From the NCBI GenBank assembly GCA_965112735.1, contig OZ218957.1, forward strand, positions 2,852,001 through 2,916,000: a stretch of 64,000 nucleotides of DNA, read 5' to 3'. A program made the position numbers and the translations under genes. Positions 31,824 to 41,552 of the stretch are shown here, piece by piece. The first letter of the stretch is position 1; each line of letters starts with the position of its first letter. This stretch comes from Phaeosaccion multiseriatum. Taxonomy: Eukaryota > Ochrophyta, other classes. The notes beneath the pieces are model-generated. The model searched no databases, was not told the DNA's origin, and saw nothing but the letters and a program-made list of their open reading frames with translations.

Positions 31824-32677
31824 GAGGGGGAGGAAGAGGAGGAGGAAGGTGGGAGTGGGGCTGGTGCAGCAAAGGGTAAGGGTGCCGGCCTGCCTGAGGA
31901 GGGAGAGAAGAGGGCGGAGAAGAGGAAGAGCAAAGGCAAGCAGCCGCGCAGGAGCAGTGCGGGGAGTGGTGCGGGAGGTGATGCTGCTTCGGGAGTGGCA
32001 CGAGAGGAGTTCGCAAAGTTGCAAGCAATGCTGGAGGCCAAGCAGAAGGAGCTTGCCAAGGTTGTGGAAACGGGAGGGCCAGCCGAGGAGGAGAGGAGGG
32101 AGGACCCTATGCTGGCCCAGGTGAGTGAGGGAATGAACAAAGGGAGGAGAAGGAGGAGGAGAGGGAGGAGGAGGAGGGGTGTACCAGTAGTAGTAGTAGC
32201 AATAGAAGTGGTAGAAGTGACCCTTGCTCTTGCTCTTGCCCTTCCCTCTCCCTTGTGTGTATGTGTGTGTGTGTGGGTGTGTGCGCGTATGCGTGTGCGT
32301 GTGCATGTGTTGATGCATGGTGTGTCTGTGTGTGTGTGCGTGTGCGTGCGTGTGTGGTGCCCCTCTCCTTACCCCTTGCCCTTACCCTTGCCCCTTTGAC
32401 ACTTGCCCTAAAGCAACGCGAGGAGTACGGCGCCAGAGGCATCTCCCTGGCCTACTTTGAGGGCGAAACGGCATACCCGCACTTCATTAACTTAGACGAA
32501 GATCCCTTCCGCTCCAAGCGTTTCATGTACATTCTCGACAGGCCCACCACTGTCTTCGGACCCACCGGGGACATTCAGGTACATGCAGATGAGAGGGGCC
32601 AAGGACGAGAGCTCGGCCTTGGGTGTCGCAGTGGCATGGCCACCACCGCTTTGTTCTCTCAGGCCTTTTGCTCATGC

Positions 32678-32730
<53 letters not shown>

Positions 32731-35700
32731 TCTCTCTCTCTCTCTCTGTCTCTCTTTCTCTCTCTCTCTTTGTCTCTCTCTCTATGCGTTCGCTTTCGTG
32801 GGCGTGCGTCCGTGCGTGTGTGTGTGTCCTACACACCCTTTCCACATACACACACACACACACAGCCCCTGGCCCTGACGGTGGTGCGCAAACACTGCAG
32901 CGTAGACGTGTTCGAGGACGAGGAGGGGGCGGAGGCCGTACAGCTAAATGGGGGCAAGGGGGAGACCTTCCACAACGGGGTTAAGCTCAAAAAGACCTCC
33001 TCCGTTAGGCTCAAGCTTTACGATCGTGTGGCCATCGGAGGGGAGCTGTTGCTGTTCATTCAGCCGCAGGAGGTGGCGGAGGGAGGGGACGCAGCGGCAG
33101 GAGGAGCAGGTGGGGGTACAGTCACAGATGGCAAGAAGCAGAAGCAGGAGCACCAACAAGTACAGCCTCCGACGGCGGAGTTTGCCGTAGCGGAGTTTCA
33201 AAGGGCGTTGTCAAAGGCGCAGGGGAGGAGAGGCAGCGCGGAGTTCAATCAACTTGAGGAGAGATTAAGGGCCTTGCAGGAGGAGAAGGCGAAAGAGGTG
33301 GCGGCAGCGGTGGCAAAGGCGGTGGAAGAGGCGGAGCAAAAGGGGAGGGCCAACGGGGAGCAGTTGGTGATACAGCAGCAGCAGGAGCAGCAGTTGGTGG
33401 TACAGCAGCAGGTTCAGCAGGAGGAGGAGCACAAGAAGCAGCAGCAGTTGGTGATACAGGAGGCGGACAAGACTCGATTTCTGCAGGTGGTGAAGGCGGC
33501 GGAGACGGAGATGGAGATGCTCATCCCGCAAGTGGCGGAGGCGCAGAGGTATGTATGTTACGGCGTTAAGAACACCCCTTTAGGTACTACGTACATACTT
33601 ACTGACTTAGTAACTCACTTAATGGCGTCCTTCCTTTCTTTCTTTTCTCCTGACTTACTTACGTACTTAACCATTGAGTGACACATGATGTCTACGAGTC
33701 ACCATTTGAAGGGCCTTTTAGGTACTCACTCAAGCCTGTACAGAGGGAGTGAGGGAGGGAGGGAGGGGGGCTTGTACTTCACTGATAGTTGTCTACCCAT
33801 GCGCAACAACGGTGCTGCTTCCTACCCAATCTATACCTCCCCCTTGTACCCACCTAATACTTGCCTACCCACGAGGCACAAACCCATGTAACGCAACAGG
33901 CCCTGCTACTTGCTTCAGTCATACTTTCCCTTGCACTAACTAGGCCCCTGCTACTTACTCAGTCAAACTGTCCCTTGCGCTAACTAGGCTGCTGCTTGCC
34001 TACCCTCGTAATGCAACAACAGGTACTGCTACTTGTTCGCGAGGGAGCACATCCGCCTTGCCGTGGAGCTGCAGAAGCCTCATAACGATCTCAACGCCGT
34101 CAGGGCCATTGTAGAGGCAAGTCACTCTCTCTTTGTGCGTGTATGTTGTGTATGTATGTGTGTGTGTGCGTGCGTGCGTGCGTGCGTGCGTGCATGCATG
34201 CAAGAGTGTTACAGAGAGCGCTGAGTGTGCTCTGCCGATACAGAAAACACCTGAAAGAGTGTTCTCAAGCGTGTTCTCAAGCGTGTTCTCAAGCGTGTTC
34301 TCAAGAGTGTTCTCAAGAGTGTTCTCAAGAGTGTTCTCAAGAGTGTTCTCAAGCGTGTTCTCAAGAGTGTTCTCAAGAGTGTTCTCAAGAGTATTCTCAA
34401 GACTGTTCTCAAGAGTATTCTCAAGCGTGTTCTACTCGGCGAGGCGAGATGAGGCCTTACGCGCCCTCCCTCTGCACCGTTTCTTTACACACTCTCACTG
34501 CACTATCCACCCCCTTGTCACCCTCGGCACCGCCTTCTCTAACCCCTCTCCACCCCCTCGTCACCCACCATCCACCACCCCCCCAAACAGGTGCAGGACC
34601 GAGTGGCCGGCATCTTCGCCTACCTCGACGCTGCAGACTTCGAGCACTGCCATTCTATCCTCAAAGACGAAGTCAGTCGAGTCCGCTCGGCACTAGAGAG
34701 TGGCTCGAGCAACGGTTACACCGTGCCACGGCAGCACGATCCCGCTCGGTTGCTGTTCGACAGCACGTATCACCTCGGGACGGCAACGTTGTTCACAGAG
34801 CCGTTGTTGTATCATATGGAGACGGAGGAGGGCGAGAGGTTGAACGTGTTAAAGGGAGCGCAGGCACCGTACGGGGAGGTTGGGAAGGTTAGTTGATTGG
34901 TTGGTTGGTTGATGAAGTGGAGGGAGAGCGGGGTGGGAGGGAGAGTTGGGGGGGGGGAGGGAGGGAGGGAGGGGGAGAGTGGTGGATGAAAGGAGGAAGG
35001 GAGAGGGATATAGGGGGCTTGCTTCTTCCTTCCTCCCTTCTTTCCTTCCTTCCTCCCCTCCTCCCTCACACATCCACCTCCATCCATCCTACCTACTTAC
35101 CCGTCCACATCCTTGACCTACCTACCTTCTTATCCACCTTCTTGCTTGCTCTTCCCCTGCCCACCTTTACACTCCCTCCCTTCCTCACTCACTCACTCCC
35201 TCCCTCCCTCCCTCCCTCCCTCAGGTGGACGTGATGTGGACGCCGCTCTCTGGCCCCGACGGCGAAGAAGCCGATCTGAACACCTTAGACGAAGTTGATG
35301 ACCCCGCTAAGGACCTCGTGGGGCGACCTTGGACGTACCGCTGTGACATACGGGGGGCGGTGGGGCTCGCCATCGAGTGCAAGACGGCGTACTGTCAGTA
35401 CCAATTCATGGGGGAGACCTTTACCACGGGTGTCTTCGAGGCGGATGGGGGGGAGGAGGAGGAGGAGGAGGAGGGGGGTGACAAGAAGGGCGACAGTGGT
35501 AGCAATGGCAGTAGCAGTGGTAGTGGTTGTAATAGCAGCAGCGGTAGCAGCAAGGGGAAGGGGTCGTCGTCGCCAGTGTTGGACTACTCGTATATCCACC
35601 ATGTGGAGTGCGTAAGTGCGGCCATGGTGGAGGCTCTGTCGCAGCCGATGACCCTGTCTCTGTACGCCAGCTCGCAGATTTCCGTTCCGGCGCAGTCGAT

Positions 35701-36418
35701 TAGCACCAAGCACGAGACGGTGCGGGCGAGGTTTGATGCAGCGATGAAGTCCGCGGGAGGGGGGCTCGCTGTTGTGCTTGGAGGAGGAGGAAAGGCCGGG
35801 GGCGGGGGCGGTAACAGCAGCTCCACAGCACGGGGGGATAGTCAGGCGGCGGGAGTGGGAGTAGGAGGAGGAGGAGGAGGAGGAGGAGGAGGAGGAGGAG
35901 GAGGAGGAGGAGGAGGAGGAGGAGGAGGAGGAGGAGGAGGAGGTGAGCGGGGGGCTGGGGCGACCGCAAGGAGAGGCAGTGCGTCGTCTGTTCTCACCTC
36001 TGCGGCGGAGGTGGGCAAGCTGCGTGAGGAGAATGCGCGATTAAAAGCTGAGCTCCTCTCGGCGAACGCACTCATCGCAGAGCTGAGGGAGGGGAAAGAG
36101 GAGGCACGACGGCAACCAAAACCCCACCCCCTCCCCACAGGGGGCATGGTGAGTAGTGGTAGCGAGCCCGCCATAGTGAGGGTGTCCGCATCGTCCACGA
36201 CCGAGGCCCGACAGGCTCAGCAAGCTCAGCAGGCGCGATTGGACAAGAAAAGGCAGTCCATGGCGGACAAGCTGGATGAGATTGCGGGCAGTGGTAGAGA
36301 AGGTGATAGGGAAGGGGGGGGCAGTAGGGGCTCTGGGGGAACGAGTCGGCCCAAGGCGGAGCTGGAGGCGGCACAGTTCACAGATGGCGTGGTGGGGGAG
36401 ATGAAGAGCGGTCGGTGA
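28676..36418 (+). CDS. Kinesin-3-like motor with FHA domain
   Basis: Fifteen exons in phase encode about 1354 residues: 28676-28757, 29093-29349, 29508-29621, 29802-29951, 30102-30218, 30401-30520, 30793-30873, 31059-31109, 31315-31416, 31563-32120, 32414-32578, 32866-33548, 34023-34116, 34591-34887, 35225-36418. The motor begins SIKVAVRCRPF; the P-loop is AYGLSGSGKTFT. Switch I is diverged (NHQSTRGH instead of NxxSSRSH), and switch II is DLAGTEPAG instead of DLAGSE. A coiled, acidic segment follows. The FHA domain (PHFINLDEDPF, then ILDRPTTVFGP and VVRKHCSVDVF) follows a Gly/Glu-rich linker, as in KIF1-type kinesins. A further region (DLVGRPWTYRCDIRGAVGLA, TAYCQYQFMGETFTT) resembles the KIF1-associated domain. 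The tail is poly-Gly rich, then a short coiled coil. Plus-end transport of membranes or intraflagellar cargo is expected from the family. Intron 13 uses a GC donor. Confidence 0.9.
30286..30395. repeat. (CT)n intronic tract
   Basis: CT-rich microsatellite in intron 5 of the kinesin gene, on the sense strand and running up to the acceptor at 30400, so it doubles as polypyrimidine tract. Confidence 0.85.
31423..31470 (+). repeat. (TTTCAG)8 hexanucleotide repeat after a 5' splice site
   Basis: Eight perfect TTTCAG units begin 6 bases after the exon 9 donor (GTACAG). TTTCAG is itself a near-ideal 3' splice acceptor core, so this intron opens with a row of acceptor look-alikes. A short (AT)n follows at 31518-31533. 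Confidence 0.9.
32685..32875. repeat. CT/GT/CA compound microsatellite
   Basis: (CT)n, (GT)n and (CA)n tracts fill intron 11 of the kinesin gene. The final CA run directly precedes the acceptor at 32865. Long ORFs crossing it are artefacts. Confidence 0.85.
34117..34590 (+). other. GC-AG intron 13 of the kinesin gene
   Basis: Exon 13 ends GTAGAG and the intron opens GCAAGT, the usual AG|GCAAGT context of minor GC donors; it ends CCCAAACAG. Joining here keeps the reading frame between AVRAIVE and VQDRVAGIF. No GT donor with the right phase is close by. Confidence 0.8.
34258..34434 (+). repeat. 12-bp tandem repeat array
   Basis: About fourteen and a half tandem copies of GTGTTCTCAAGM (M mostly A or C), in intron 13 of the kinesin gene. 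Copies are 1-2 bases apart from consensus. Because 12 is a multiple of 3 the array is open in several frames (ECSQ and RVFS repeats), but it lies inside the intron. Confidence 0.9.
35868..35943 (+). repeat. (GGA)n poly-Gly coding repeat
   Basis: About 25 GGA triplets inside the last kinesin exon, encoding a poly-Gly run. The frame is maintained on both sides. Confidence 0.9.
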
Positions 36419-37022
36419 CGAGCCTTAATGTCTTGGATGAGGAAGGAAGGAAGGAAGGGAGTGAGGGAGCGTAGCAGGGAGGGAAGGAGGGAGGGAGGAA
36501 AGGAGAGATGGAGGGACAGATGGAGCAAGGGAGGGAGAAGGGAACACTTGAGAAGAGGGGTAGATGGTGCGGATGGAAACGGCTCCCTCTCTCTGACTCT
36601 CTGACTGTGTGTCGCAGTGCACTCTCCTCCCGAACAGCCAGAGTTGGTGCTCCGGCCTCCGTCCGCCATCCCACGCACTCCTCTCTGAATCTCTGTAGAG
36701 GTGACTCTCAGAGAGACTCCTTGACTTCTTCGGCTGTGCTTGTTTGCTTTGCTGGCTTACTTGCCACCGTATAGAGCGAAGAATGTATTTGCCCACTAGC
36801 CTCACGACTTACGGTATCACACCGCTTTTTGATTCATTAATTCAATCAGAAATATAAAACTGATCTGCAAATCCCTGCTGCCAGCCCTCGATGATGGTAC
36901 TTGCTCACCCCCCCTTCCTCCACACATACACACACTCATACACACGCACACACTCACACACACACATACACACACTCACACACACTCACACACACACACA
37001 AGCACACTCACACACATGCACA

Positions 37023-37058
<36 letters not shown>

Positions 37059-37342
37059 TACACTCAGTTTCATGTGTATGCACAATAAATACACATCCAC
37101 CATCGTCCATGGGCTCATCCGACCACTCACTCACTCAGTTACGTCTGCCGCGTCGTCGCAGGCAGGCAAACCTTCGCACGCACGAAGTAGTGTGGGTGGT
37201 GACATACTACCTTGAAGGTGGGCACCCCGCAGGCCAGTCAGTGGCTCTACAGCAGCTCGTAAGTGAGGTACCGTAAGGACCTCCTCGCTCGCCGGTGCTC
37301 CTTCCTTCCTTCCTTCCTTCCTCCGAAAAGGAGTAAGAAGAA
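36419..37342. other. Convergent spacer with (CA)n microsatellite
   Basis: Spacer between the convergent kinesin gene and the small gene at 37343. Purine-rich GGGA tract at 36440-36540. A (CA)n-rich tract covers about 36920-37056. A short TTCC run lies at 37302-37322. No convincing coding region. Confidence 0.55.
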
Positions 37343-37747
37343 TCAATGAAGGTTTCCTCGTTGAAAGTCATACTCGTGTCCTCGCTCTCGCATTTGAATG
37401 ACAAAACTCCTCCACACTTTTTCTCTCCTCTCTCCCCTCTCCTCGCTCTTGTCTAGAAAGTATCCTCTGTCGGTTCCAGCCCGCGTGATGATCTCCCAGA
37501 GTTGTTCCCGCTCCCCCGTCTCGATGAGCTCTTCGCCGACCTCGGAATTTAGATCATTTAGTTCCAGCACGGACTTCCGCACACATTCCCGGGCGGCTTG
37601 CTCGTCCGCCGCCGAAGCAATTGCGACCACGTAGCGGTCGAGGATCTCGCCACACCTGTTCACATGCTCTCGCGTGTACCCAGGCTCCGTGTCCCGCATG
37701 AATTGCAGCATGTTCTCCAGGAGGCTTTGTTTGAGAGCTTCGACCAT
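37343..37747 (-). CDS. Small acidic helical protein, unrecognised
   Basis: ORF of 134 residues from ATG 37747 (MVEALKQSLLENMLQFMRD). It is rich in Glu/Arg and predicted helical by eye: GYTREHVNRCGEILDRYVVA, ARECVRKSVLELNDLNSEVG and ELIETGEREQLWEIITRAGT. The pattern of an LN-containing helix followed by IET-EREQ resembles some uncharacterised bacterial-type proteins, but I cannot name a family. An 80-bp tandem duplication covers the start: the upstream copy (37779-37858) repeats the same ATG and first 17 codons, but then runs into a stop because 80 is not a multiple of 3. Upstream exons may exist or the duplication may have truncated the gene. Confidence 0.5.
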   Translation of the reverse strand: MVEALKQSLLENMLQFMRDTEPGYTREHVNRCGEILDRYVVAIASAADEQAARECVRKSVLELNDLNSEVGEELIETGEREQLWEIITRAGTDRGYFLDKSEERGERREKVWRSFVIQMRERGHEYDFQRGNLH

Positions 37748-37858
37748 GGACACTGCTTGCCTGACCAATGGACTCAGCTGAATTGCAGCATGTTCTCCAG
37801 GAGGCTTTGTTTGAGAGCTTCGACCATGGACACTGCTTGCCTGACCAATGGACTCAGC
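37699..37858. repeat. Perfect 80-bp tandem duplication
   Basis: 37699-37778 and 37779-37858 are identical by eye, each starting TGAATTGCAGCATGTTCTCC and ending GACTCAGC. The identity suggests a recent event. It duplicates the start region of the minus-strand ORF and inserts a frameshift relative to anything upstream. The copy junction also creates a TTCAG acceptor-like site on the minus strand. Confidence 0.95.
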
Positions 37859-38123
37859 TGCTGTACATCTTCCACTTAGTCCTGGAGACGACGAAGAGAA
37901 GCCGAAGCCGCAGCAGAAGAGCCTTCTCTGCTGCCAAAGGCGTTACTTTTAGGCAAATCATTGACTTACTCCACCTCTTCGAAACACTGGCTGTGTTCAA
38001 AGTGTTCAACAAGTACAAACAGAGATAGGAAAAAGAAGAAGCAGTGGTTAAGGAGGAGCATTGAAGCAGCGGTCCTTCTTCTGTTTTTGTGGTTCTTCTC
38101 CTTGTCAATCAATTGGCTGTGAA

Positions 38124-39506
38124 ATGGAGGAGGGGGAGGTGGGCGGGGGGAAGAGCAATAGCCCTCCTCTTCCCCCTCCTTCGGATGGTGCCAAAGGTGC
38201 GAGGAGTGCCACGGATACGGATGGAGAAGGTGGGGGGGGGGATATCGGGAGCGGAGACCGCCAGGACGGTCCGGTCTCGCCCTCAGCTCAGAGAAGGAAG
38301 GCAGAAGAAGACAGGCGCAAGAGAGAGAAGGAGGTGAAAGAAGACAGGATCAAGGTGCAGGAGGAGAAGAAGGCGGAGCTCATGAGGCATGTGGCGATGC
38401 TCAGACGCAAGAATCCGAAGGATCTCACAATCTTCGAAAGCATGATCTTGCAGCAGCACCCTCGAAAGCAAAAGCCGCCGCCTCCACCAAGCCCCTTGCC
38501 GCCAATCTCAGAGACTGTTGGCGACGACCGAGCTGCGCAAGGCCACGGTGCTGGGGTTGCTGGTGGTGCTGCTGGTGGTGCTGGGGCTGCGGCACTCGCT
38601 CTAAGCCAGCTCACTGGCCACAACAAGCGCGGAAGCAGTGGTGGTGCCGACACTCGTCAAGGGGGCGCTGGCGGTTCTTCGGGAGCGGCCTGTCAGCAGC
38701 ACCAAGGTGCAGCAGGAAGAGGTGGTTTTGCTCCTGCGGGCTCTTTTTCGGCAGCTGACAAGCATAGTGGCAGCAGCGGCAGCAGGAGTGGTAGTTGCTT
38801 CAGTAGGAGCAGCAGCACCACGAGCAGCAGCAGCAGCATATTCAGTAGCAGCGGCAGCAGCAACAACAACGATGAGAGTGACGCCCCTCGTAGAAGCAGT
38901 GGAGGGGGAGCCTCGGCAGACTCGAATGAATCGCCACTCGCGTCCTCCGCCTCCGGTGATGCTGCTGCTGGAGGGGGAGCAACCCCCGCCGCACCCGGTG
39001 CTGCTGCTGCTGGAGCTGCTGCTGTTGAACCGCCTCTGTCTGATGAGCGCAAACGCGCTCTCGCAGAGGTGGAGAGGCAGCTGCAGATGCAGCTCGAGCC
39101 GCTCCGAAAGAAGGACGAAAGCACCCTCACAGATCTCGAGCGCCTGCTGCTGAGGCGCTTCCAAAAGGGGCAGCCGGCCGGGGGGGAGGCGCGGGGAAGC
39201 AAGAGGCCTCGGCAGGGAGATAATGATGAACCCCTCTCTGCTTCTGTATCACCAAATACTGCTGCTGCTGCTGCTGGTGGTGGTGGTGGTGCTAGTGCTA
39301 GCGGTGGTGGTGGTGGTGATGGTGGCGGTGGACGAGGACCAGTGGACAGCGCTGGCGACGACGGTGATGTCGAGGGGGGGGCTGAGGCTCGTGCTCGAAG
39401 TCGTATGAAGATGAGTGGTGATGGTGATGATGAGGGTGATGATGGTAGTGATGGTGGGAGTGTCAGCGGCCAGAGGGGCAGGGAAGCCGCGACAGGGGGG
39501 GGTTGA
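38124..39506 (+). CDS. Low-complexity protein with two related helical motifs
   Basis: Single-exon ORF of 460 residues from ATG 38124 (GAAATGG context, MEEGEVGGGK). The protein is unrecognised. A charged helix, RRKAEEDRRKREKEVKEDR, leads into KAELMRHVAMLRRKNPKDLTIFESMIL. A second, related segment near residue 330 reads RQLQMQLEPLRKKDESTLTDLERLLLRRF; both share (L)R+K-(x)-LT-x-(L/F)E-x-(M/L)(I/L)L. Between and after them lie Ser-, Ala-, Gly- and Asp-rich tracts from CAG, GGT and GAT repeats. The tail is GDDGSDGGSVSGQ-like. The repeated motif suggests two copies of a short helical binding element. The gene is divergent from the small gene at 37343-37747. An in-frame ATG at 38061 would add 21 residues. 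Confidence 0.65.
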   Translation: MEEGEVGGGKSNSPPLPPPSDGAKGARSATDTDGEGGGGDIGSGDRQDGPVSPSAQRRKAEEDRRKREKEVKEDRIKVQEEKKAELMRHVAMLRRKNPKDLTIFESMILQQHPRKQKPPPPPSPLPPISETVGDDRAAQGHGAGVAGGAAGGAGAAALALSQLTGHNKRGSSGGADTRQGGAGGSSGAACQQHQGAAGRGGFAPAGSFSAADKHSGSSGSRSGSCFSRSSSTTSSSSSIFSSSGSSNNNDESDAPRRSSGGGASADSNESPLASSASGDAAAGGGATPAAPGAAAAGAAAVEPPLSDERKRALAEVERQLQMQLEPLRKKDESTLTDLERLLLRRFQKGQPAGGEARGSKRPRQGDNDEPLSASVSPNTAAAAAGGGGGASASGGGGGDGGGGRGPVDSAGDDGDVEGGAEARARSRMKMSGDGDDEGDDGSDGGSVSGQRGREAATGGG

Positions 39507-39744
39507 GGTGCGACAAGGCAAGCGGCCTCATGGATAGGAGGAGCAATAGCAGCCATTGCTGTGTAACGGCCATTGCCGTGGTGGCGTTTCGGGAGGAGGG
39601 GAAGGTCTCTCGAAGCTTGGGGGGGCACAAAGATGTCGCTCCCTGATGGGGTGGCTGACGCTTACGCTGACACAGCGCTTCCGTGTGTCAGTGAAAGCAG
39701 CAGCAGAGGGCAGTGTCATGACCACCACCAGCCGCACCACTACT

Positions 39745-39777
<33 letters not shown>

Positions 39778-40316
39778 GGAGGAGGAGGAGGCGTGGCAGC
39801 AGCCTTGGTAGCCGCCGAGAGAGCAGAGGGCGTTTGTCAGAAGAGGAGTCTACCCCAATCTCGAGCTGCTGTGGGTGGATGCGTTGATCTGCTTGGGCTC
39901 CACTCCACTCCACACTGCTGCGCTGTGCAGCACATCTTTGGTGGCTGTTGATCTCTTCTTCTCCTGCACTTTGGGTGGTGCGAGGGCGTTGGTGCCATGA
40001 GGACGAGAGGAAGCGCAGCTGACTCCACGGGCCACTAGAGACAGTCCTCGAGAGAGAAGCATTTGCTTGTCTCCGTTGCCGGGCGAGAGTCAGTCAGCCG
40101 TATCGGCGTATGCCTGCCCGACTTTTGTGACTGTCGGTGTAGTGATTGGTTCTCCATCCAACAGGGTGGCGTCACAGATCGGAGTCTACAGCGACTCAAG
40201 AGACAAAAGAGTCAAGGACCCCCGACAGCATCACTTCACTGAGACCGCAGAGGAAGGGTACCCAACGGCATCAGAGCTATGGTGGGGGTGGTACCGGATG
40301 ATAACGTGTGGAGACA
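39507..40316. other. No supportable gene
   Basis: About 0.8 kb. A plus ORF at 39556-39951 contains (CAG)n-derived poly-Ala and poly-Gly and no domain. The 40030-40316 stretch shows no recognisable coding sequence, though it could be decayed upstream parts of the ankyrin pseudogene that follows. Confidence 0.4.
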
Positions 40317-40705
40317 TGGGGGCTGGATGGGCGGCCCAAGAGGGCAATCTGGAAGTGCTGCAATGGCTGCATGCAAACGCACGGGAGCTGTGCAATTGAG
40401 ATCAATACGTCAGCTGTAGGGCAGTTTCTGACGCCAAGAGTCTCTCCATGCTGCAATGGCTGAGATCGGAGGAGGTCATGTGTCCCTGTCACATTGAACA
40501 CCGCGGCATGCCCACAGTTCTTGAAGAATGCTAATGGTTCTTGGTGGGGTATGGCTCCTGCCGCCTTGGAGGAGATGAAGGAGTGGGTACATGCCAATGG
40601 ACATCCCTGTGACTGCCAGGACTGATGGACTCTATCCTCCTTCGGCCTTTGTGGAAGAGCCCAGGTCAGCGCAGAAGCTGTCGATATGGTCCATCGATTA
40701 ATTAC
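40317..40705 (+). pseudogene. F-box-like/ankyrin family pseudogene B with 3' flank
   Basis: Remnant of the ankyrin family: WAAQEGNLEVLQWLHANARELCN, then a TGA stop, then SLSMLQWLRSEEVMCP, a frameshift and small insertion around 40488-40510, and EEMKEWVHANGHPCDCQD with its stop near 40625. The N-terminal two thirds are missing. The 80 bases after the stop match the 3' flank of the intact gene at 10798-11781 (on its strand), which ties this copy to that gene or its immediate ancestor. Confidence 0.85.
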
Positions 40706-41552
40706 TGCCCAGGCTTGAGTGTGTACTGGAAACTTAACATCGCTATTATAGGAATGTGAAGTAAGAGAATAACCAAAATAAAAGAGAGAAAGGCGATTGG
40801 CGAAGGTTTTATATGTTGGCAAACGATCCAACGATGCGGGTGAGTCATTGGTGAGGCAACAACGATCCCCTCCCCCCCTCCTGTCACGGGCAAAGAGATT
40901 TGCTGTTGCTGTTATTATTGTAAACAATTTGACGATGAAGTGTCTCCTCTTCCCATCCACTCCTTCCTTCCTTCTCCCCCCCCCCAACTGCTGCTGACCT
41001 CTCGGTCAATCTATACGGCAACGAAGTCAAGGGAAGCAACACCGGGAAGGAAGGGGATTGATGATTCCCCCGTCTCCTCAGCCAACGAAGCCAATAGTTA
41101 CGCTGCGTGTGCGTGTGCGCGTGTGTGCGTGTGTGCGTGTGAGTCACAGTCACGTCGATCCGTCCTCGGCGCCAAGTAAGTAACAACTGCTAAGGAGAAC
41201 AAAGTATGTCTGCCTTGGTCAGTAAGAACGAGCCACGGCACACACAGACCGGACGCCAAGACTGAGTGAAGTCCATTGCAATCAGGGTCCTCCTCCAATC
41301 CCCCCCCCTCTCCGCCCCCACACGCACACACTCACTCACGTGCGCACCCCCCTGGGCCAGCGCGCCTGCCACAAGCAAATCCCTCTCCAATCCACCCCCC
41401 CGCCCCTCCCATCTACTGCCATCCCCTCCTCCACAATCCACAACCCCCCACCCCCGGGCACTCCAGCCCCCTCCAGCCCTTGCGTCGAGCGAGCAAAGAC
41501 CCATCCTCCCTCCGCCAGGTGTGAGTCATTGAGTCATCCAAACCAAGCCGTA
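40706..41552. other. Spacer downstream of DRC7
   Basis: No supportable gene. It includes a short GT tract near 41100-41140 and a C-rich stretch at 41285-41520 that contains CCATCTACTGCCATCCCC, one of the dispersed intron-type motifs, here just past the DRC7 stop on the sense strand. Confidence 0.45.

Noticed and set aside
34258-34434. Possible CRISPR-like array
   Set aside because: Units are directly adjacent with no unique spacers; it is a minisatellite within an intron.
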